Part shown: piece after piece, positions 61,786 to 64,000 of the stretch
Layout: the number at the start of each line of letters is the position of its first letter
Numbering within the stretch: position 1 is the stretch's first letter
Source of the DNA: an uncultured Lachnospiraceae bacterium
GTDB taxonomy: Bacteria; Bacillota; Clostridia; Lachnospirales; Lachnospiraceae
Length of the DNA: 64,000 nt
Direction of reading: 5' to 3'
Assembly (NCBI GenBank): GCA_910579275.1
Contig: CAJTTO010000019.1
Coordinates: 1 to 64,000 of the forward strand
Notes under the pieces: generated by a model
The model's input: only the letters and a program-made list of their open reading frames with translations
Database searches by the model: none
Told to the model about the DNA's origin: nothing
Made by a program: the position numbers and the translations under genes

Positions 61786-61843
61786 TGTCCTGTGTCCTTC
61801 CTATATATTTATGTCCATGTATTTTTGTCAGAAAACCGTACTA

Positions 61844-63697
61844 TCACAGACATTCCAGTATTCTCCCCACAATCGTCTCGGCGTCAATTCCGACCTCCTG
61901 ACGCAGAATCTCGACATTTCCGTGCTCCACATATTCATCCGGTATGTGAATCGTCAAAAGTCTTACCTCAGGACAATTTTCATCGAGGTAATCCCTCACC
62001 TTTTCGCCGAATCCCCCGCTCGCAACATTTTCCTCCAATGTCACGATAAGCCTGTGATCCTGCGCCGCCTCATCAAGCATTTCCGTGTCAACAGGCTTCA
62101 CAAACCGCGCATTGACAATACTGCACGCAAATCCTTTCCCAAGCAGTTCTTCCCTGACGGTGAGCGCTGTTTTCAGCATGCTCCCGACGGCGACAAGCGC
62201 GACATTTTTCTCACGGTAAATCCACTCTGCCTTGCCGAATCTGATCGGCTCCCGATATTCGCGCAGTCCGTCATATGCCTCTCCTCTCGGATACCGCAGC
62301 GCGATAGGTCCCGCAAAGGCGACCGCGAATTTCAGCATATCAGAAAGCTCCCATTTGTTCTTGGGTGCCATGATATGCATATTAGGTATGGATGACAGGT
62401 AGGACAAATCGAAAATTCCTTGGTGTGTCTCCCCGTCACTTCCGACAAGCCCTGCCCGGTCTATGGCAAACACGACCGGCAGATTCTGTATACACACATC
62501 ATGCAGAATCTGATCATACGCCCTCTGCAAAAAAGAAGAATAGATTGCGACAACCGGTTTCATGCCTCCCGCAGCCAGTCCTGCCGCGAAGGTCACGGCA
62601 TGCTCCTCCGCGATACCGACGTCAAAAAAGCGCTCCGGATACATGTTGCGGAACCTTTTAAGCCCTGTCCCGTCAGGCATTGCCGCAGTGATTGCAACGA
62701 TATCCTCATGTCTGTCCCCAAGCTTGCACATGACCGTGGAAAATACATCCGTGTAGCTCGACTTCGTCTTTGGTGTGAGCGGCAGCCCCGTCTCTATGTC
62801 AAACGGCTCCGCGCCGTGAAACCTTGCCGGATGCTTCTCCGCCGGCGCAAAGCCTTTTCCTTTCTGTGTCAGGACGTGCACCAGAACTGCGGACTTACAG
62901 CGCTTTGCCTCGCGGAATACTTTTAACATGGCGTTGATATTGTGGCCGTCCACAGGTCCCAGATACGTAATCCCCATATCCTCAAAAAACATTCCCGGAA
63001 TGACAAGCTGCTTCACCGAGCTTTTCGCCCTTCTGATGCTAGAGACAATCGGCTCGCCCAGCTTTGACTCCATCAGTGAATTGTAGATGCCCTCTTTCAT
63101 GTCAAGATACTTGTCCGCTGTCCGGATATTGTTCAAATACTTTGACATGCCCCCTACATTTTCCGAGATGGACATATTGTTGTCATTGAGCACGATAATA
63201 AAATTTTTCTTGATGCGCGCGGCGTTATTCAGCGCCTCATATGCCATCCCGCCCGTAAGTGAGCCGTCACCTATAACAGAAATAATCGTGTGATCCTCAT
63301 TTCTGAGATCCCGCGCTTTTACGAGACCTAAGCCTGCCGATATGGAGGTAGAGCTGTGCCCTGTGTCAAAACAGTCGCACTCACTCTCTTTTCTTTTGGG
63401 AAATCCGCTCATTCCGCCATATTTTCTAAGGTTCTCAAAACCGGATCTCCTGCCCGTGAGAAGCTTATGTGTGTAGGACTGGTGCCCGACATCCCACACA
63501 ATTTTATCTTTTGGAAGGTTCAGGCTTAAATGCAGTGCCATGGTAAGTTCCACAGCGCCCAGATTCGAACCCAGATGCCCCCCTGTAACACTTATCTTAT
63601 GAATCAGGAACTCCCGTATCTCCTCGGCAAGCAGATTCAGATTTTCCGGCGCCACATTTTTGATATCATTTTCCTTTTCTATTGTTTCCAGTATCAT
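61844..63697 (-). CDS. dxs: 1-deoxy-D-xylulose-5-phosphate synthase
   Basis: The 617-residue thiamine-diphosphate enzyme has VWDVGHQSYTHKLLTGR, VIGDGSLTGGMAYEALNNAA (ThDP motif GDG), VAIAEEHAVTFAAG-like DVGIAEEHAVTFAAGLAAGG and HQGIFDLSYLSSIPNMHIMA. It makes DXP from pyruvate and glyceraldehyde 3-phosphate, the first step of the MEP isoprenoid pathway. GAGGACG precedes ATG 63697. Confidence 0.96.
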   Translation of the reverse strand: MILETIEKENDIKNVAPENLNLLAEEIREFLIHKISVTGGHLGSNLGAVELTMALHLSLNLPKDKIVWDVGHQSYTHKLLTGRRSGFENLRKYGGMSGFPKRKESECDCFDTGHSSTSISAGLGLVKARDLRNEDHTIISVIGDGSLTGGMAYEALNNAARIKKNFIIVLNDNNMSISENVGGMSKYLNNIRTADKYLDMKEGIYNSLMESKLGEPIVSSIRRAKSSVKQLVIPGMFFEDMGITYLGPVDGHNINAMLKVFREAKRCKSAVLVHVLTQKGKGFAPAEKHPARFHGAEPFDIETGLPLTPKTKSSYTDVFSTVMCKLGDRHEDIVAITAAMPDGTGLKRFRNMYPERFFDVGIAEEHAVTFAAGLAAGGMKPVVAIYSSFLQRAYDQILHDVCIQNLPVVFAIDRAGLVGSDGETHQGIFDLSYLSSIPNMHIMAPKNKWELSDMLKFAVAFAGPIALRYPRGEAYDGLREYREPIRFGKAEWIYREKNVALVAVGSMLKTALTVREELLGKGFACSIVNARFVKPVDTEMLDEAAQDHRLIVTLEENVASGGFGEKVRDYLDENCPEVRLLTIHIPDEYVEHGNVEILRQEVGIDAETIVGRILECL

Positions 63698-63792
63698 AGT
63701 GCACTCGTCCTCCGTGTCACCAGCAGAAAATACACGTTACCGTTCGCTCCGTTGCAGCAGCAGGTACCATCCAAGCGGCATATGCCTTATCC

Positions 63793-63856
63793 TAGAGCGT
63801 GTTTGAAAATTCATTCCTGACATCTGCCAGAAAGCATTTTCAAACAGGTTCTAAGA
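63793..63856. repeat. Short palindromic repeat between ispA and dxs
   Basis: CTAGAGCGTGTTTGAAAA on the left pairs imperfectly with TTTTCAAACAGGTTCTAAG on the right; the inside holds CTGACATCTGCCAG. The first 12 bases also occur at 39789-39800 over the hemW stop. It looks like a small transposable-element remnant. Confidence 0.55.
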
Positions 63857-63879
63857 CTAACGGTAACAAATATGCAGTG

Positions 63880-64000
63880 TCATTTGATACGTGTAATCAG
63901 ACTGCGTATCAGTTCCATCAGAAATTCATTCCGAAAACCTTTGTCTTCCAAGGATTCCAACCGCTCTATGGCATGATTTGACATCTCCCGCTGTTCTCTG
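63880..64000 (-). CDS. ispA: Polyprenyl synthetase (IspA-like), C-terminal fragment at window end
   Basis: Only the last 39 residues are in the window. They end MSNHAIERLESLEDKG, then NEFLMELIRSLITRIK, the usual C-terminus of farnesyl/geranylgeranyl diphosphate synthases. The place just upstream of dxs is the conserved one. The gene continues to the right of the window. Confidence 0.75.
   Translation of the reverse strand, partial: REQREMSNHAIERLESLEDKGFRNEFLMELIRSLITRIK

Noticed and set aside
1..64000. tRNA and rRNA genes
   Set aside because: I found no cloverleaf-type or rRNA-like sequence by eye in the intergenic regions; a covariance search was not possible.

Overview
The window is a stretch of chromosome from a low-to-medium GC, Gram-positive, probably anaerobic Clostridia, most likely a Lachnospiraceae member. 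The evidence is the gene content: HemZ, HemW, SpoIVB, a minimal SufC-SufB pair, a DUF3783-type protein, a tryptophan T-box, AgrC/AgrA-like and BlaI/BlaR1 regulators, and the cluster ispA-dxs-tlyA-nadK-argR-recN. I cannot name the species. Most genes lie on the minus strand.

Layout. 1-10.7 kb: start of an unknown gene, a BlaR1/BlaI-type pair, the operon apt-relA-MBL hydrolase-hemZ behind a clear sigma-A promoter, a lipoprotein, and a trp locus. The trp locus has a Trp-type T-box leader followed by trpB and trpA that a deletion has joined out of frame, so tryptophan synthase looks dead. 10.7-23.2 kb: an integrated filamentous phage (inovirus) of about 12.5 kb, bounded by a 16-bp direct repeat and sitting just upstream of the trp promoter. 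It encodes an HUH/rolling-circle Rep, a Zot-type ATPase, a pIII-like adsorption protein with signal peptide, Gly-rich linker and C-terminal anchor, a series of very small membrane proteins including a likely major coat protein, a candidate ssDNA-binding protein, and an IS30-type transposase that may replace an integrase. Five copies of a 15-bp palindrome, two matched leader stem-loops, large hairpins and a 29-bp tandem repeat are in its non-coding parts. A 34-codon hydrophobic peptide gene with its own strong promoter runs against the other phage genes.

23.2-32.5 kb: a TetR regulator with a membrane protein, a hybrid histidine kinase and response regulator, a DUF3298-type lipoprotein, a nitroreductase-like protein and SufBC. 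32.5-35.5 kb: two structured MITE-like elements, a BlaI repressor beside a BlaR1 gene with a large internal deletion, and a lipoprotein/metallophosphoesterase pair that carries the same type of operator. 35.5-48 kb: AgrC/AgrA-like two-component pair, SPFH/NfeD pair, ThyX-like protein, HemW, LepA and a potABCD polyamine transporter. 47.7-64 kb: a polar amino-acid ABC transporter, SpoIVB, an RND efflux pump with its adaptor, a secreted protein, a short PocR/MCP-like protein, and the housekeeping cluster recN-argR-nadK-tlyA-dxs-ispA (last gene cut by the window end).

The item most worth following is the Gram-positive inovirus, with its repeated palindromic leaders, IS30-type transposase and the embedded peptide cassette. 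All functional calls come from reading translated sequence and motifs; no database search was run.
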